DNA of 64,000 bases from Reyranella massiliensis 521 (GTDB lineage: Bacteria > Pseudomonadota > Alphaproteobacteria > Reyranellales > Reyranellaceae), in assembly GCA_945862125.1 (NCBI GenBank), contig CAMAYC010000002.1, forward strand, positions 25,389 through 89,388. The letters run 5' to 3'. The stretch's first letter is position 1; each line of letters starts with the position of its first letter. A model generated the notes under the pieces. The model ran no database searches. It was not told where the DNA came from and saw only the letters and a list, made by a program, of their open reading frames with translations. Below, in pieces: positions 1 to 10,747 of this stretch. A program made the position numbers and the translations under genes.

Positions 1-100
1 GCCAATCGTCAACTTCTACATGACCTGCCCGATCAGCCGTGCGTCCAAGACGATGGCCGAGTGCATGGCCTCGCGCGCCCAACTCATGGCGGCGGAGTAG
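1..100 (+). CDS. nuoG: NADH-quinone oxidoreductase subunit G, C-terminal end (partial)
   Basis: Reading from base 2 gives an open frame of 32 codons that ends in TAG at 98-100, with the peptide segment NFYMTCPISRASKTMAEC. This matches the C-terminal tail of the alphaproteobacterial NuoG (75-kDa, molybdopterin-fold) subunit of complex I. It sits three bases before nuoH, as expected in a nuo operon. Only the last 3 % or so of the protein lies in the window, so the iron-sulfur ligands cannot be checked. Confidence 0.85.
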   Translation, partial: PIVNFYMTCPISRASKTMAECMASRAQLMAAE

Positions 101-103
101 GGA

Positions 104-1141
104 ATGAGCGCCGATCTGATCCATTTCTTCACCGTCAACTGGCTGGGCCAGGCCATCGTCATCTTGGCCCAGTGTCTGGCTGTTACGGTGCCGTTGCTGG
201 TTTCCGTCGCCTACATGACTTACGTCGACCGCAAGGTGTGGGCCTCGATCCAGCTCCGCCGCGGTCCAAATGTTGTTGGCCCGTTCGGCCTCCTGCAGCC
301 CTTCGCCGACGGTTTGAAGCTGGTGCTGAAGGAAACCATCGTTCCGTCCAGTGCCAATGCGATTCTGTTCATCATAGCGCCGATGATCACCTTCATGACG
401 GCGCTGGTGGCCTGGGCGGTGGTGCCGTTCGACGATGGCTGGGTCATTGCCAACATCAATGTCGGAATTCTCTACCTTTTCGCCATCTCTTCGCTCGGCG
501 TGTACGGCATCATCATCGCCGGCTGGGCGTCGAACTCGAAGTACGCCTTCCTGGGTGCGCTGCGCTCGGCGGCGCAGATGGTGTCCTATGAAGTCTCGAT
601 CGGCTTTGTGCTGATCACTGTCCTGCTCTGCGTCGGCTCGCTCAACCTGTCCGACGTGGTGCTCGCCCAGTCCGGTGGGTTTTGGCACTGGTTCTTCCTG
701 CCGCTGCTGCCGATGTTCGTGATCTTCTTCGTGTCGGCCCTGGCGGAAACCAACCGCACGCCCTTCGATCTGCCGATGTCCGAGGCCGAGCTCGTGGCGG
801 GATTCCACACCGAATACTCGGCGATGACGTTCGGCCTGTTCTTCCTCGGCGAATACGCCAACATGATCCTGCTGTCGGCGCTCGGGGCCATTCTATTCCT
901 CGGCGGCTGGATGTCGCCGATCCCATATGCGCCCTTCACCTACGTACCGGGCGTCGTCTGGTTCGCCCTCAAGATCGCGTTCCTGCTGTTCGTCTTTAGC
1001 TGGACCAAGGGCACGCTGCCTCGCTACCGCTACGACCAGCTGATGCGTCTGGGCTGGAAAGTGTTCCTGCCGGTCTCGCTGGGCTGGGTCGTCCTCACCG
1101 CCGCCGTGCTGCAGTTCGGCGGCTGGGTTCCGAAGCCTTAG
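104..1141 (+). CDS. nuoH: NADH-quinone oxidoreductase subunit H
   Basis: 345-residue polytopic membrane protein, the normal NuoH length. The loop RRGPNVVGP (residues 52-60) and the acidic [20 protein letters not shown] region (about 215-235) are the classic NuoH/ND1 signatures lining the quinone-binding chamber. NuoH joins the peripheral arm of complex I to the membrane arm and couples quinone reduction to proton pumping. The ATG follows the nuoG stop after 3 bases and nuoI begins 12 bases downstream, so the genes are cotranscribed. Confidence 0.97.
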   Translation: MSADLIHFFTVNWLGQAIVILAQCLAVTVPLLVSVAYMTYVDRKVWASIQLRRGPNVVGPFGLLQPFADGLKLVLKETIVPSSANAILFIIAPMITFMTALVAWAVVPFDDGWVIANINVGILYLFAISSLGVYGIIIAGWASNSKYAFLGALRSAAQMVSYEVSIGFVLITVLLCVGSLNLSDVVLAQSGGFWHWFFLPLLPMFVIFFVSALAETNRTPFDLPMSEAELVAGFHTEYSAMTFGLFFLGEYANMILLSALGAILFLGGWMSPIPYAPFTYVPGVVWFALKIAFLLFVFSWTKGTLPRYRYDQLMRLGWKVFLPVSLGWVVLTAAVLQFGGWVPKP

Positions 1142-1153
1142 GGAGATCGCACA

Positions 1154-1642
1154 ATGGCCTCTCTGGACCGCACCGCGCGCGCCTTCCTGCTGACCGAACT
1201 GGTCACCGGCTTTGCGCTGACGCTGAAGTACATGTTCAAGCCCAAGGTGACGGTGAACTATCCGCATGAAAAGGGGCCGCTTAGCCCGCGGTTTCGCGGC
1301 GAGCACGCGCTGCGTCGCTATCCCAACGGGGAGGAACGCTGCATCGCCTGCAAGCTGTGCGAGGCGATCTGTCCGGCCCAGGCGATCACCATCGAGGCCG
1401 AGCCGCGTGACGACGGTAGCCGGCGCACCACGCGCTACGACATCGATATGACGAAGTGCATCTACTGCGGCTTCTGCCAGGAAGCCTGCCCTGTCGATGC
1501 CATCGTCGAGGGGCCGAATTTCGAATTTTCGACCGAGACCCGCGAGGAGCTGATGTACAACAAGGACAAGTTGCTCGCGAATGGCGACCGCTGGGAGAGC
1601 CTGATCGCGGCCAATCTCCACGCTGACGCCGCGTATCGCTGA
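1154..1642 (+). CDS. nuoI: NADH-quinone oxidoreductase subunit I (2x[4Fe-4S] ferredoxin-like)
   Basis: 162 residues, as in mitochondrial-type TYKY subunits. Two CxxCxxCxxxCP motifs are intact: Cys63/66/69/73 and Cys102/105/108/112, ligating clusters N6a and N6b that pass electrons from NuoG towards the quinone site. The N-terminal segment (residues about 1-35) is the amphipathic helix that lies on the membrane beside NuoH. An AGGGAGA ribosome site precedes the ATG. Confidence 0.98.
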   Translation: MASLDRTARAFLLTELVTGFALTLKYMFKPKVTVNYPHEKGPLSPRFRGEHALRRYPNGEERCIACKLCEAICPAQAITIEAEPRDDGSRRTTRYDIDMTKCIYCGFCQEACPVDAIVEGPNFEFSTETREELMYNKDKLLANGDRWESLIAANLHADAAYR

Positions 1643-1666
1643 GCGGCAGGCGGGGGAGAGAGAACA

Positions 1667-2281
1667 ATGCTGCTTCAGGCTCTGGCCTTCTACGTCTTCG
1701 CGGCGGTGGTCGTCGCATCGGGCGCGATGGTCGTGGTCTCGCGCAACCCGGTCTATTCGGTGTTGTTCCTGATCCTTGCCTTCTTCAATGCTGCAGCGCT
1801 GTTCCTGCTGATCGGCGCCGAGTTCATCGCGATGATCTTGGTCATCGTCTATGTCGGCGCGGTTGCGGTGCTGTTCCTGTTTGTTGTGATGATGCTCGAC
1901 ATCAACCTCGTCGAGATTCGCGAGGGCTTCCTCAAATACCTGCCGGTCGGCGCCATGATCGGCGTTGTGTTGCTGGCCGAAATCCTGCTTGCGCTGGGTG
2001 TTCTGGGGGCCGGCTCGACCACGATGGCGGCCTTGAACAAGCAGGGTGCCCAAGTGCTCGCCATCGACAATACGCGGGCGATAGGCCGGGTGCTCTACAC
2101 CCAGTACTTCTATCTCTTCCAGGTGGCGGGTCTTGTCCTGCTGGTGGCCATGATCGGCGCCATTGTGCTGACGCTGCGTACTCGTCCGGGCGTGCGTCGC
2201 CAGAATATCGGCGACCAGATCAACCGGACCAAGGAACAGTCGATGACCGTGGTCAAGGTGCCGACCAGGGGAGGCGTGTGA
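1667..2281 (+). CDS. nuoJ: NADH-quinone oxidoreductase subunit J
   Basis: 204-residue hydrophobic protein with five predicted membrane helices and the conserved third-helix stretch [21 protein letters not shown], diagnostic of NuoJ/ND6. It forms part of the proton path between NuoH and NuoK. A GGGGGAGAGAG ribosome site stands just before the ATG. Its stop overlaps the nuoK start region, pointing to coupled translation. The charged tail after residue about 170 is normal for alphaproteobacteria. Confidence 0.97.
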   Translation: MLLQALAFYVFAAVVVASGAMVVVSRNPVYSVLFLILAFFNAAALFLLIGAEFIAMILVIVYVGAVAVLFLFVVMMLDINLVEIREGFLKYLPVGAMIGVVLLAEILLALGVLGAGSTTMAALNKQGAQVLAIDNTRAIGRVLYTQYFYLFQVAGLVLLVAMIGAIVLTLRTRPGVRRQNIGDQINRTKEQSMTVVKVPTRGGV

Positions 2282-2589
2282 TGTCCATTGGGCTGGGTCA
2301 CTACCTTACGGTCTCCTCGGTGCTGTTCACGCTGGGTATCCTGGGCATCTTCCTAAATCGCAAGAACGTCATCGTCATCCTGATGTGCGTCGAGCTTATG
2401 TTGCTTGCAGTGAATATCAATCTCGTCGCCTTCTCCATCTTCGAGGGCAACGTCGTCGGCCAGATCTTCGCGATGTTGGTGCTGACAGTGGCGGCGGCGG
2501 AGGCTGCCATCGGGCTCGCCATCCTGGTGGTCTATTTCCGCAACCGTGGAACGATCGCCGTCGAAGACATCAACGAGATGAAGGGCTAG
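2281..2589 (+). CDS. nuoK: NADH-quinone oxidoreductase subunit K
   Basis: 102-residue, three-helix protein, with the conserved buried glutamates in VELMLLAVN (helix 2) and [13 protein letters not shown] (helix 3) that take part in proton translocation (MrpC-like antiporter subunit). The frame could also start at GTG 2278; ATG 2281 is preferred because it matches the usual N-terminus (M-S-I-G-L-x-H-Y) and overlaps the nuoJ stop by one base. Confidence 0.97.
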   Translation: MSIGLGHYLTVSSVLFTLGILGIFLNRKNVIVILMCVELMLLAVNINLVAFSIFEGNVVGQIFAMLVLTVAAAEAAIGLAILVVYFRNRGTIAVEDINEMKG

Positions 2590-2604
2590 GGGCTCGCACT
2601 CACC

Positions 2605-4578
2605 ATGGACCTAGCCGTCAAGCTCATCGTCTTCCTGCCGCTGCTCGCCGCGGCGATCGCCGGCCTTTTCTGCCGCGTGATCGGCGATCGGCCCGCACAG
2701 ATCGTCACCACCGCGGCGCTGCTCGTCGCGGCGGCGTTGTCGATTTTCGTGTTCATCCGCATCGGCTTCGGGCCGGAAAGCGGAAAGCTGATCGTGGTCA
2801 AGCTCTTCACCTGGATCGGCTCGGGAACGTTCGATGTCGACTGGGCTCTGCGCGTCGACACGCTGACGGCGGTCATGCTGATCGTCGTCACCGTCGTGTC
2901 ATCGATGGTGCATGTCTATTCGATCGGTTACATGGCCGAGGACACCAGCATCGCGCGCTTCATGTCTTATCTCAGCCTGTTCACCTTTTTCATGCTGATG
3001 CTGGTCACGTCGGACAATCTTGTTCAGCTGTTCTTCGGCTGGGAAGGCGTGGGCCTTGCGTCCTATCTGCTGATCGGCTTCTGGTACGACAAGCCCTCGG
3101 CCAATGCAGCGGCCATGAAGGCGTTCATCGTCAATCGTGTCGGCGACTTCGGCTTCGCGCTTGGCATCTTCGCAGTCTGGATGCTGAGCGGCTCGGTGAA
3201 CTTCGCCGACATCTTCGCCAAGGGGCCGGAAATGGCCCAGATGCGTATTCAATTCCTCGGCATGGACCTGCCGGCGCTGGAGACGGCGTGCCTGCTGCTG
3301 TTCGTCGGCGCCATGGGCAAATCGGCCCAGCTCGGACTGCACACCTGGCTGCCGGACGCCATGGAAGGCCCGACGCCGGTATCCGCGCTGATCCATGCCG
3401 CCACCATGGTGACTGCCGGCGTGTTCATGGTCTGCCGGCTGTCGCCGCTGTTCGAACTGGCGCCTGTCGCGCTGCAAGTGGTCACGCTGGTCGGCGCGGC
3501 AACGGCCTTCTTTGCAGCCACGGTCGGCCTCACCCAGTTCGATATCAAGCGGGTGGTCGCCTATTCGACCTGTAGCCAGCTCGGCTACATGTTCTTCGCT
3601 TGCGGCGTCGGCGCGTATTCGGCGGCGATGTTCCATCTCATGACCCACGCCTTCTTCAAGGCCTTGCTGTTCCTGGGCTCCGGTTCGGTCATCACCTGCC
3701 TGCATCACGAGCAGGACATGCGGAAGATGGGCGGCGTGAAGGAGAAGGCGCCGCGGACCTTCGTGGTCATGTGGATCGGCACCCTGGCGTTGTCGGGCAT
3801 CGGCATTCCGTTCCTGCTCGGCAACGGCGTCGGCTTCGCCGGCTTCTATTCCAAGGACATCATGCTGGAATCGGCCTTCGGCGTGCACACGACGGTGGGC
3901 CTCATCGCCTTCTGGCTGGGCGTCATCGCCGCGTTCATGACGGCGTTCTACTCGACACGCCTGATGTTCCTGACGTTCTACGGCAAGTACCGGGGTGACC
4001 ATCACACCTGGGATCATGCCCACGAGTCGCCCCTCGTCATGATGATCCCGCTCTATGTGCTGGCGATCGGCGCCGCGCTGTCGGGCTATGTCGCCTACGA
4101 CTGGTTCGTCGGTCATGACTGGAAGAGCTTCTGGGGCCAGTCGATCGCGCTCAAGTCGACCGAGGAAGTGCTGCATCACGCCCACGAAGTGCCGCTGTGG
4201 GTGAAGTTGATTCCGTTGGTCTTCGCACTCGCAGGCATCGCACTCAGCTACTATTACTACATCGTAAAGACGGACCTGCCGGCCCGCACGGTCAAGGCAT
4301 TCCCAGGCATCCATGCGCTGTTCTTCAACAAGTGGTACTTCGACGAGATCTACGACGCGATCTTCGTCCGGCCGTCGCTCGCGATCGGCCGCGCCTTGTG
4401 GAAGAAGGGCGACGGCGCACTGATTGACGGGCTCGGCCCCGACAACATCGCCGCGCGGGCGCAGGACATGGCGGGCGTACTGAGCCGCTTCCAGAGCGGC
4501 TACCTCTACCACTATGCCTTCGTGATGCTGGTCGGCGTGGCAGGTCTCGTCACGTACTTCATGCTGGCGGTGGGGTAG
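2605..4578 (+). CDS. nuoL: NADH-quinone oxidoreductase subunit L
   Basis: 657-residue distal antiporter-like subunit of complex I. Visible family marks are [19 protein letters not shown] (the key Glu of helix 5), the helix 7-8 segment [20 protein letters not shown] with its Lys/His proton relay, and a C-terminal extension with a long amphipathic lateral helix followed by a last membrane helix. It pumps protons at the far end of the membrane arm. It lies 15 bases after nuoK and 4 bases before nuoM. Confidence 0.98.
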   Translation: MDLAVKLIVFLPLLAAAIAGLFCRVIGDRPAQIVTTAALLVAAALSIFVFIRIGFGPESGKLIVVKLFTWIGSGTFDVDWALRVDTLTAVMLIVVTVVSSMVHVYSIGYMAEDTSIARFMSYLSLFTFFMLMLVTSDNLVQLFFGWEGVGLASYLLIGFWYDKPSANAAAMKAFIVNRVGDFGFALGIFAVWMLSGSVNFADIFAKGPEMAQMRIQFLGMDLPALETACLLLFVGAMGKSAQLGLHTWLPDAMEGPTPVSALIHAATMVTAGVFMVCRLSPLFELAPVALQVVTLVGAATAFFAATVGLTQFDIKRVVAYSTCSQLGYMFFACGVGAYSAAMFHLMTHAFFKALLFLGSGSVITCLHHEQDMRKMGGVKEKAPRTFVVMWIGTLALSGIGIPFLLGNGVGFAGFYSKDIMLESAFGVHTTVGLIAFWLGVIAAFMTAFYSTRLMFLTFYGKYRGDHHTWDHAHESPLVMMIPLYVLAIGAALSGYVAYDWFVGHDWKSFWGQSIALKSTEEVLHHAHEVPLWVKLIPLVFALAGIALSYYYYIVKTDLPARTVKAFPGIHALFFNKWYFDEIYDAIFVRPSLAIGRALWKKGDGALIDGLGPDNIAARAQDMAGVLSRFQSGYLYHYAFVMLVGVAGLVTYFMLAVG

Positions 4579-4582
4579 GGCG

Positions 4583-6097
4583 ATGTCGAGCTGGCCGATC
4601 CTCTCCCTCGTCACGTTCCTGCCGCTGGTGGGCGCATTCTTCTGTCTGATCGTCAACGGTCCCAAGGAAGCTGTCGATCGTAACTGCCGCAGCGCCGCGC
4701 TGATTACTTCACTGGTGACGTTCGCGATCTCGCTGGTTCTCTGGATCCGCTTCGACGCCACCAAGGCGGGCTACCAGTTCGAAGAGAAATTCGATTGGGT
4801 ACCTGCACTCGGCATCGGCTATCACATGGGCATCGACGGCATCTCGCTGTTCTTCGTGCTGCTGTCGACCTTGCTGACGCCGATCTGCATCCTGGCGAGC
4901 TGGGAGTCGGTCCATACCCGCGTCAAGGAATACATGGTTGCGTTCCTTGTGCTCGAGACCTTCATGGTCGGCATGTTCTGCGCCCTCGACCTCGCCTTGT
5001 TCTACATCTTCTTCGAAGGCGTGCTGATTCCGATGTTCCTGATCATCGGTGTCTGGGGTGGCAAGCGGCGCGTCTACGCGGCCTTCAAGTTCTTCCTCTA
5101 CACACTGCTGGGTTCGGTCCTGATGCTGCTGGCGATCATCGCCATCTACTGGCAGGTCGGCACCACGGACCTGCCGACCGCGGTGGAGAAGCTCGACCTG
5201 CCCTTCACCTGGCAGTGCTGGCTGTGGCTCGCCTTCTTTGCGTCCTTCGCGGTCAAGGTGCCGATGTGGCCGGTCCACACCTGGCTGCCAGATGCCCATG
5301 TCGAGGCCCCGACGGCCGGCTCGGTGATCCTGGCCGGCGTGCTGCTGAAGATGGGAGGGTACGGCTTCCTGCGGTTCTCTATTCCGCTGCTGCCGGAAGC
5401 GACGCAGTACTTCGCGCCGCTCGTCTTCGGGCTCAGCATCGTGGCCATTATCTACACGTCCCTCGTCGCCCTTGTGCAGGAGGACATGAAGAAGCTGATC
5501 GCCTATTCGTCGATCGCCCACATGGGCTTCGTGACGATCGGCGCCTTCATCCTGAACATGCAGAGCGTTCAGGGGTCGATCTTCCAGATGCTGAGCCACG
5601 GCATCGTCTCGGCCGCGCTCTTCCTCTGCGTCGGTGTCGTCTACGACCGCATGCATACCCGCGAAATCGCGGCCTATGGCGGCCTGGTTCACCGGATGCC
5701 GCGGTATGCCTTCACGTTCCTGTTCTTCACCCTGGCGAGCGTCGGCTTGCCCGGCCTGTCGGGTTTCGTTGGCGAATTCCTGGTCCTGGTCGGCACGTTC
5801 AAGGCCAACACCTGGGTGGCCTTCCTGGCCACGACCGGCATCATCCTGGGAGCGGCCTACGCGCTCTGGCTCTATCGCAAGGTGGTCTTTGGCGAACTTA
5901 CCAAGGACTCGCTGAAGGGCATCCTCGACATGAACCGCCGCGAGATCGCGCTGTTCCTGCCGCTGATCCTGATCACGCTTTGGATGGGTATCTATCCCAG
6001 CTCTTTCCTCGATCCGATGGCGCCGGCGGTCGACAAGCTGATTGGCGATTATCAGGCCGCCCTGAAGCTCGCCCGCACAGCGGCGTTGGTGCCGTGA
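4583..6097 (+). CDS. nuoM: NADH-quinone oxidoreductase subunit M
   Basis: 504-residue antiporter-like subunit with about 14 membrane helices. Diagnostic segments are [21 protein letters not shown] (catalytic Glu of helix 5), [21 protein letters not shown] (helix 7) and [21 protein letters not shown]. It is the second proton-pumping subunit of the membrane arm, between NuoL and NuoN. The spacing to its neighbours (4 and 13 bases) fits one transcript. Confidence 0.98.
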   Translation: MSSWPILSLVTFLPLVGAFFCLIVNGPKEAVDRNCRSAALITSLVTFAISLVLWIRFDATKAGYQFEEKFDWVPALGIGYHMGIDGISLFFVLLSTLLTPICILASWESVHTRVKEYMVAFLVLETFMVGMFCALDLALFYIFFEGVLIPMFLIIGVWGGKRRVYAAFKFFLYTLLGSVLMLLAIIAIYWQVGTTDLPTAVEKLDLPFTWQCWLWLAFFASFAVKVPMWPVHTWLPDAHVEAPTAGSVILAGVLLKMGGYGFLRFSIPLLPEATQYFAPLVFGLSIVAIIYTSLVALVQEDMKKLIAYSSIAHMGFVTIGAFILNMQSVQGSIFQMLSHGIVSAALFLCVGVVYDRMHTREIAAYGGLVHRMPRYAFTFLFFTLASVGLPGLSGFVGEFLVLVGTFKANTWVAFLATTGIILGAAYALWLYRKVVFGELTKDSLKGILDMNRREIALFLPLILITLWMGIYPSSFLDPMAPAVDKLIGDYQAALKLARTAALVP

Positions 6098-6110
6098 GCG
6101 GCCCGGAGTG

Positions 6111-7559
6111 ATGAACATGGTTGTCGGTCTGGAATCCTGGACGCTGGCACGGCCGGAGATTTTCCTCGCGGCGGCGACGCTGCTGTTGCTGGTCTACGGC
6201 GTGGTGAAGGGCGAGAGGTCGACCCCCGTCGTATCGGTGGCGACGTCGGTCGTCCTGCTGGTGACGGCGGTGCTGCTTTTCGCCCCGTATCGTGAGGGAA
6301 CGGCTTTCGCCTCGCTCTTCATTGTCGACCGCTTGACGGCCACGATGAAGGCCATGGTGCTGATCGGTGCTGCGGTCGCGGTCCTGCTGTCGCGCGCCTA
6401 TTTCGAGCAGGTCAAGGCATGGCGTTTCGAGTATCCGGTGCTGGTCGCGTTGGCGACGCTCGGCATGATGCTCATGATTTCGGCCAACGATCTCATGTCT
6501 CTCTACGTTGGCCTCGAACTGCAGTCCCTGGCGCTCTACGTCATCGCAGCCTTCCAGCGCGACAATCTTCGTTCGACCGAAGCTGGCGTGAAGTACTTTG
6601 TCCTGGGTTCGGTGGCCTCCGGCATGCTGCTGTTCGGCGCCTCCCTGATCTACGGCTTCTGCGGCGGCACGGCGTTCGTGCAGATTTCTCGGGCACTGCT
6701 CGATGGGCGGGCTGCCGAGTTCGGCACCATCGTGGGCCTGGTGTTCGTGGTCGCGGGCCTCGCCTTCAAGGTGTCGGCCGTGCCGTTCCACATGTGGACG
6801 CCCGACGTCTATGAAGGCTCGCCGACGCCGGTGACGGCGCTGTTTGCCGTGGCGCCCAAGATCGCGGCCATCTCGCTGATGGTCTCCGTCCTGATGGGAC
6901 CATTCAAGCCGCTTTTCATGCAGTGGCAGCAGATCATCGTTGTAGCTTCGGTGCTGTCTATGGCGCTGGGCGCCTTTGCGGCACTTCGCCAGCCGAACAT
7001 CAAGCGACTGATGGCTTATTCGTCGATCGGCAACGTGGGTTACGTGCTGCTGGGACTGGCGAGCGGCAGCGAGAAGGGGATCCAGGCGATCGTCTTCTAT
7101 CTCGCCATCTACATGGTCATGACCTTGGGCGTGTTCGCCACGATCCTGATGATGAAGCGCCGCGGGATCATGGTCGAGAACGTCTCCGACCTCGCGGGCC
7201 TGGCCAAGAGCCAGCCGATGATGGCCTTCGCCATGCTGCTGTTCATGTTCTCGCTGGCCGGCATTCCGCCGCTCGCGGGCTTCTGGGGCAAGCTCTACAT
7301 CTTCATGGCGGCAGTGGAAGCCAAGCTCTTCATTCCCGCGGTGCTGGGTGTGCTCGCGTCCGTCGTGGCGTCCTACTACTACCTGCGCATCGTCAAGGTG
7401 ATGTACTTCGACGAGGAAGCCGACTCCCTCGATCGCACGCCGTTCGGCGTCTATCGCGTGGTGGCGTTTGTGGCTGCCATTCTGGTGACGGTATTCTCGC
7501 TGGCACCCCAGCCGCTCAGCCTGATTGCGGCGGCGGCGGCAAAAGGCCTATTCCCGTGA
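6111..7559 (+). CDS. nuoN: NADH-quinone oxidoreductase subunit N
   Basis: 482-residue third antiporter-like subunit. The segments YVGLELQSLALYVIAAF, FHMWTPDVYEGSPTPVTALFA and MAYSSIGNVGYVLLGL are typical NuoN signatures. Start codons at GTG 6108, ATG 6111 and ATG 6117 are all in frame; 6111 follows a CCGGAG ribosome site most comfortably. The stop overlaps the GTG of birA by the pattern GTGA, so birA is translationally coupled to the complex I operon, an arrangement widespread in Alphaproteobacteria. Confidence 0.97.
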   Translation: MNMVVGLESWTLARPEIFLAAATLLLLVYGVVKGERSTPVVSVATSVVLLVTAVLLFAPYREGTAFASLFIVDRLTATMKAMVLIGAAVAVLLSRAYFEQVKAWRFEYPVLVALATLGMMLMISANDLMSLYVGLELQSLALYVIAAFQRDNLRSTEAGVKYFVLGSVASGMLLFGASLIYGFCGGTAFVQISRALLDGRAAEFGTIVGLVFVVAGLAFKVSAVPFHMWTPDVYEGSPTPVTALFAVAPKIAAISLMVSVLMGPFKPLFMQWQQIIVVASVLSMALGAFAALRQPNIKRLMAYSSIGNVGYVLLGLASGSEKGIQAIVFYLAIYMVMTLGVFATILMMKRRGIMVENVSDLAGLAKSQPMMAFAMLLFMFSLAGIPPLAGFWGKLYIFMAAVEAKLFIPAVLGVLASVVASYYYLRIVKVMYFDEEADSLDRTPFGVYRVVAFVAAILVTVFSLAPQPLSLIAAAAAKGLFP

Positions 7560-8290
7560 TCTCGGCGCCCGTCCTGCCGGACGGGTGGACGCTGGTCGAG
7601 CTGGACAGCGTCGGCAGCACCAATGACGAGGCGGCACGACTGGCCGAAGCCGGCGCGGCTGAGGGTACGGTCGTCTGGGCACGGGAGCAGACGGGCGGTC
7701 GTGGCCGCCGGGGGCGCCATTGGTCCTCGCCCGTCGGTAATCTCTACAGTTCGACCATCCTGCGGCCCGACTGTCAGGCATCCCGCGCTACGGAACTCGG
7801 ATTTGTTGCCGCGCTCGCGGTCGCCGACGTCGTTCCGACCGGCCGAGAGACGCGAGTGAAGTGGCCGAACGACGTCATGGTCGATGGCGGCAAGGTCGCG
7901 GGCATCCTGCTGGAGAGCTCGAGCGGGCAGGGCGGTCTGGTAGAGCACGTCGTTGCCGGCATCGGGATCAATGTGGGCTTCGCCCCGCAATTGCCAGAGA
8001 TGCGCTATCCCGGTGCGGCACTCGGCGGCTCGGTCGAGGCGACCTTGGAAAAGCTCACGCAAGCGATGGCCCAAAGGCTTGCCGACTGGCGCCACCATGG
8101 CTTCGAGACCGTGCGTGCGGCGTGGCTTGCCAAGGCCGGGCCGATTGGCGCTGACGTCGACGTCAGGTTGGGAGAGGAACTGGTGCGTGGCCGGTTCGCC
8201 GGGCTGGACGGCGACGGCGCCTTGCTGCTGGATACGACGGCCGGGCCGCGCAAGATCGTGTCGGGTGAATTGCTGGGCCGGGCGGCCTGA
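7556..8290 (+). CDS. birA: Biotin--[acetyl-CoA-carboxylase] ligase (BirA, no DNA-binding domain)
   Basis: 244-residue monofunctional biotin protein ligase: it makes biotinoyl-AMP and attaches biotin to the carrier domain of acetyl-CoA and similar carboxylases. The adenylate-binding loop GRGRRGRHW is at residues 48-56, followed by KWPNDVMVDGGKVAGIL (catalytic Lys region) and a short C-terminal SH3-like cap (RLGEELVRGRFAGLDGDGALLL). The N-terminal helix-turn-helix of the E. coli repressor form is absent. The chosen GTG start overlaps nuoN by four bases; a longer upstream reading frame only shadows nuoN. Confidence 0.93.
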   Translation: MISAPVLPDGWTLVELDSVGSTNDEAARLAEAGAAEGTVVWAREQTGGRGRRGRHWSSPVGNLYSSTILRPDCQASRATELGFVAALAVADVVPTGRETRVKWPNDVMVDGGKVAGILLESSSGQGGLVEHVVAGIGINVGFAPQLPEMRYPGAALGGSVEATLEKLTQAMAQRLADWRHHGFETVRAAWLAKAGPIGADVDVRLGEELVRGRFAGLDGDGALLLDTTAGPRKIVSGELLGRAA

Positions 8291-8302
8291 GGAGAACGGG
8301 CA

Positions 8303-9073
8303 ATGCTGCTCGCGATTGATGTCGGCAACACAAATTCCAAGTTCGCCGTGTTTGACGGCGACAGGATCGTCGCGCAATTCCGGCTGCGTACAGAGGCCAA
8401 GCGCACGGCCGATGAATACGCCGCCTGGCTGACCCAGCTCATGGACCTGCAGGGCTTCGATCCGCATTCCATCAAGGGCGCGATCCTGGCCAGCGTCGTG
8501 CCGCCGGTGAATACGCACATCCGCCGCCTCTGCGAGACCTACTTCAGGACCAAGTTGCTGATCGTGGGGGAACCGGACTGCGAGCTTGGAATCAAGATCC
8601 TGATCGATCGGCCCCAGGAAGCCGGAGCGGACCGCCTGGTGGGCGTGATCGCGGGCCACAAGAAATACGGTGGGCCGCTGATCACCATCGACTTCGGCAG
8701 CGCCACCACATTCGACCTCGCCGACAAGGACGGAAATTTCATCGGCGGCGTCTTTGCGCCGGGTGTCGAACTCACGATCGAGGCCTTCTATCTGATGACC
8801 GCCCGGCTGCCGCGCATCCGCGTCGAGAAGCCGGCCAAGGTTATCGGCAAGAATACAGTGGCCAACATGCAGTCGGGTGTCTTCTGGGGATATGTCGGGC
8901 TGATCGAGAGCCTGATCAAGCGTATCCGCGCGGAGTACGGAGAGCCCATGAAGGTGGTGGCAACCGGAGGACTCGCCGCGGTGTTCAAGGACGAGATTGG
9001 CCTGTTCGACGCCATCGAGCCGGACCTGATGTCGCTCGGTCTTCTGGAGATCTGGCGCCGCAACAACAAATGA
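8303..9073 (+). CDS. coaX: Type III pantothenate kinase
   Basis: 256 residues with the ASKHA-fold phosphate motif IDVGNTN (residues 5-11) and the family motifs PQEAGADRLVGVIAG and ITIDFGSATTFD. Catalyses ATP-dependent phosphorylation of pantothenate, the first step of coenzyme A synthesis; type III enzymes are not feedback-inhibited by CoA. A GAGGAGAAC ribosome site precedes the ATG. The stop overlaps the next gene by ATGA. Confidence 0.95.
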   Translation: MLLAIDVGNTNSKFAVFDGDRIVAQFRLRTEAKRTADEYAAWLTQLMDLQGFDPHSIKGAILASVVPPVNTHIRRLCETYFRTKLLIVGEPDCELGIKILIDRPQEAGADRLVGVIAGHKKYGGPLITIDFGSATTFDLADKDGNFIGGVFAPGVELTIEAFYLMTARLPRIRVEKPAKVIGKNTVANMQSGVFWGYVGLIESLIKRIRAEYGEPMKVVATGGLAAVFKDEIGLFDAIEPDLMSLGLLEIWRRNNK

Positions 9074-10722
9074 CCGTCCCGTCGAACGAAGAGTTGCTGT
9101 TTCTCGCCTTGGGCGGCGCCGGCGAGATCGGTATGAACCTCAATCTCTATGGCCATGCCGGCAAGTGGCTGATGCTCGACCTCGGCATAGCCTTCGGCGA
9201 CGATAGCATGCCGGGCGTGGAGGTCATCATGCCGGATCCCGCTTTCATCGAAGAACGTCGCAAGGATCTGGTCGGGATCGTGCTCACCCATGCGCATGAG
9301 GATCACCTGGGCGCAGTGGCGGATCTCTGGCCGCGCCTCAGGGCGCCTGTCTACGCCACGCCTTTCGCGGCCTCGGTGCTGCGCCGCAAGCTCATCCAGG
9401 CCGGCCTGGTCGACGAGGTTCGGGTCACGGAAATCCCGTTGCGGGGAAAGTTCAGCCTCGGACCGTTCGATCTGGAAATGATCACCATGACGCATTCGAT
9501 CCTCGAGCCGAATGCACTCACCATCCGCACAAAGTTCGGCACCATCTTCCACACCGGCGACTGGAAGATCGACCCGGAGCCGCTGATCGGAGAACTGACC
9601 GACGAGGCGATGCTGAAGCGCATCGGCGACGAGGGCGTGCTGGCGATGGTGTGCGACAGCACCAACGTCTTCGTCGAGGGAGAGGCCGGCTCCGAGGCGA
9701 TGGTGCGGACCAACCTGAAGAAACTGGTGAAGGGTCGCAAAGGACGGATCGCCGTCACCTGTTTTGCGTCCAATCTGGCGCGCGTCGAGAGTATCGCGTT
9801 GGCTGCGGTCGCGGCTGGGCGCCATCCCGTCCTGTCCGGCCCGGCGCTGCTGCGCATGATCGAGGCGGCGCAGGAATGCGGCTATATGCTGGACTTTCCC
9901 CAGTGCATCAGCCCGCAGGACGGGGCCTATCTGCCCAGGAACAAGGTACTGTTCATCTGCACTGGCAGCCAGGGCGAGGCGCGTGCCTCCATGGCGAAGA
10001 TTGCCAATGACGAGCACCGCGACCTCGTGCTGGAGGAGGGCGACACCGCGATCTTCTCCTCACGTGTCATTCCCGGCAACGAGCGGTCGGTCGGGCGCCT
10101 GCAGAATGCCCTGATGGCGCGTGGCGTCGAAGTCATCACCGACCGTGAGGCCGATATCCACGTTTCAGGCCACCCTGCGCGCGACGAACTCGTGCGGGTC
10201 TACCAATGGGTACGGCCCCGGATCGCCCTGCCGGTCCATGGCGAGGTCCGCCACATGGTCGAGCATGCCGCTCTCGCCCGGGCCTGCCAGGTGCCGGAAG
10301 CGATCGTGGCGCCGAACGGCACCCTGGTCCGGTTGGCCCCGGGACCGGCCGAGATCATTGACCACGTGCCGGCAGGCCGGCTGGCCCGCGACGGCGACGG
10401 TCTTGTGCCACTGGATGGCAATTCCCTGCGAGAGCGACGCAAATTGCTGTGGAATGGCAGTGCCGCGGCGACCCTCGTGATCGACGGCAAAGGCCGCGCC
10501 GTGGCGCCGCCGAAGGTATCGCTGCGTGGTATCGAGGACGAGGACGGCGCGCTTGCCTTGGCAATTGTGGCGGGCCTGAGCGAGATGATGGCCGATCTCA
10601 ATCCGTCCGAACGGAGGGACGACGGGCGGATCGAGGAAGCCGCCCGCCAGGCCGTCCGGCGCGTCGTGCGCGCACACCTGGGCAAGAAGCCGTTGACGGA
10701 CGTTCACATCGTCCGCATCTAA
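9070..10722 (+). CDS. rnj: Ribonuclease J
   Basis: 550-residue metallo-beta-lactamase/beta-CASP ribonuclease. The zinc motif HAHEDH occupies residues 74-79, followed by the HTGDWKID segment and the beta-CASP block with CTGSQGEARASM and HVSGHPARDEL, ending in the typical C-terminal domain. RNase J has 5'-3' exo- and endonuclease activity for rRNA maturation and mRNA decay and is common in Alphaproteobacteria. The ATG overlaps the coaX stop by four bases; the coaX-rnj pair is conserved in the class. Confidence 0.95.
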   Translation: MTVPSNEELLFLALGGAGEIGMNLNLYGHAGKWLMLDLGIAFGDDSMPGVEVIMPDPAFIEERRKDLVGIVLTHAHEDHLGAVADLWPRLRAPVYATPFAASVLRRKLIQAGLVDEVRVTEIPLRGKFSLGPFDLEMITMTHSILEPNALTIRTKFGTIFHTGDWKIDPEPLIGELTDEAMLKRIGDEGVLAMVCDSTNVFVEGEAGSEAMVRTNLKKLVKGRKGRIAVTCFASNLARVESIALAAVAAGRHPVLSGPALLRMIEAAQECGYMLDFPQCISPQDGAYLPRNKVLFICTGSQGEARASMAKIANDEHRDLVLEEGDTAIFSSRVIPGNERSVGRLQNALMARGVEVITDREADIHVSGHPARDELVRVYQWVRPRIALPVHGEVRHMVEHAALARACQVPEAIVAPNGTLVRLAPGPAEIIDHVPAGRLARDGDGLVPLDGNSLRERRKLLWNGSAAATLVIDGKGRAVAPPKVSLRGIEDEDGALALAIVAGLSEMMADLNPSERRDDGRIEEAARQAVRRVVRAHLGKKPLTDVHIVRI

Positions 10723-10747
10723 GCCTTGAGATTGCCTGGAGAACCCG

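Noticed and set aside
893..2053. Long minus-strand frame opposite nuoH-nuoJ (386 codons), with similar ones opposite nuoL, nuoM and dnaE
   Set aside because: Composition is Arg/Gln/His-rich with no domain; it mirrors the codon bias of the sense genes.
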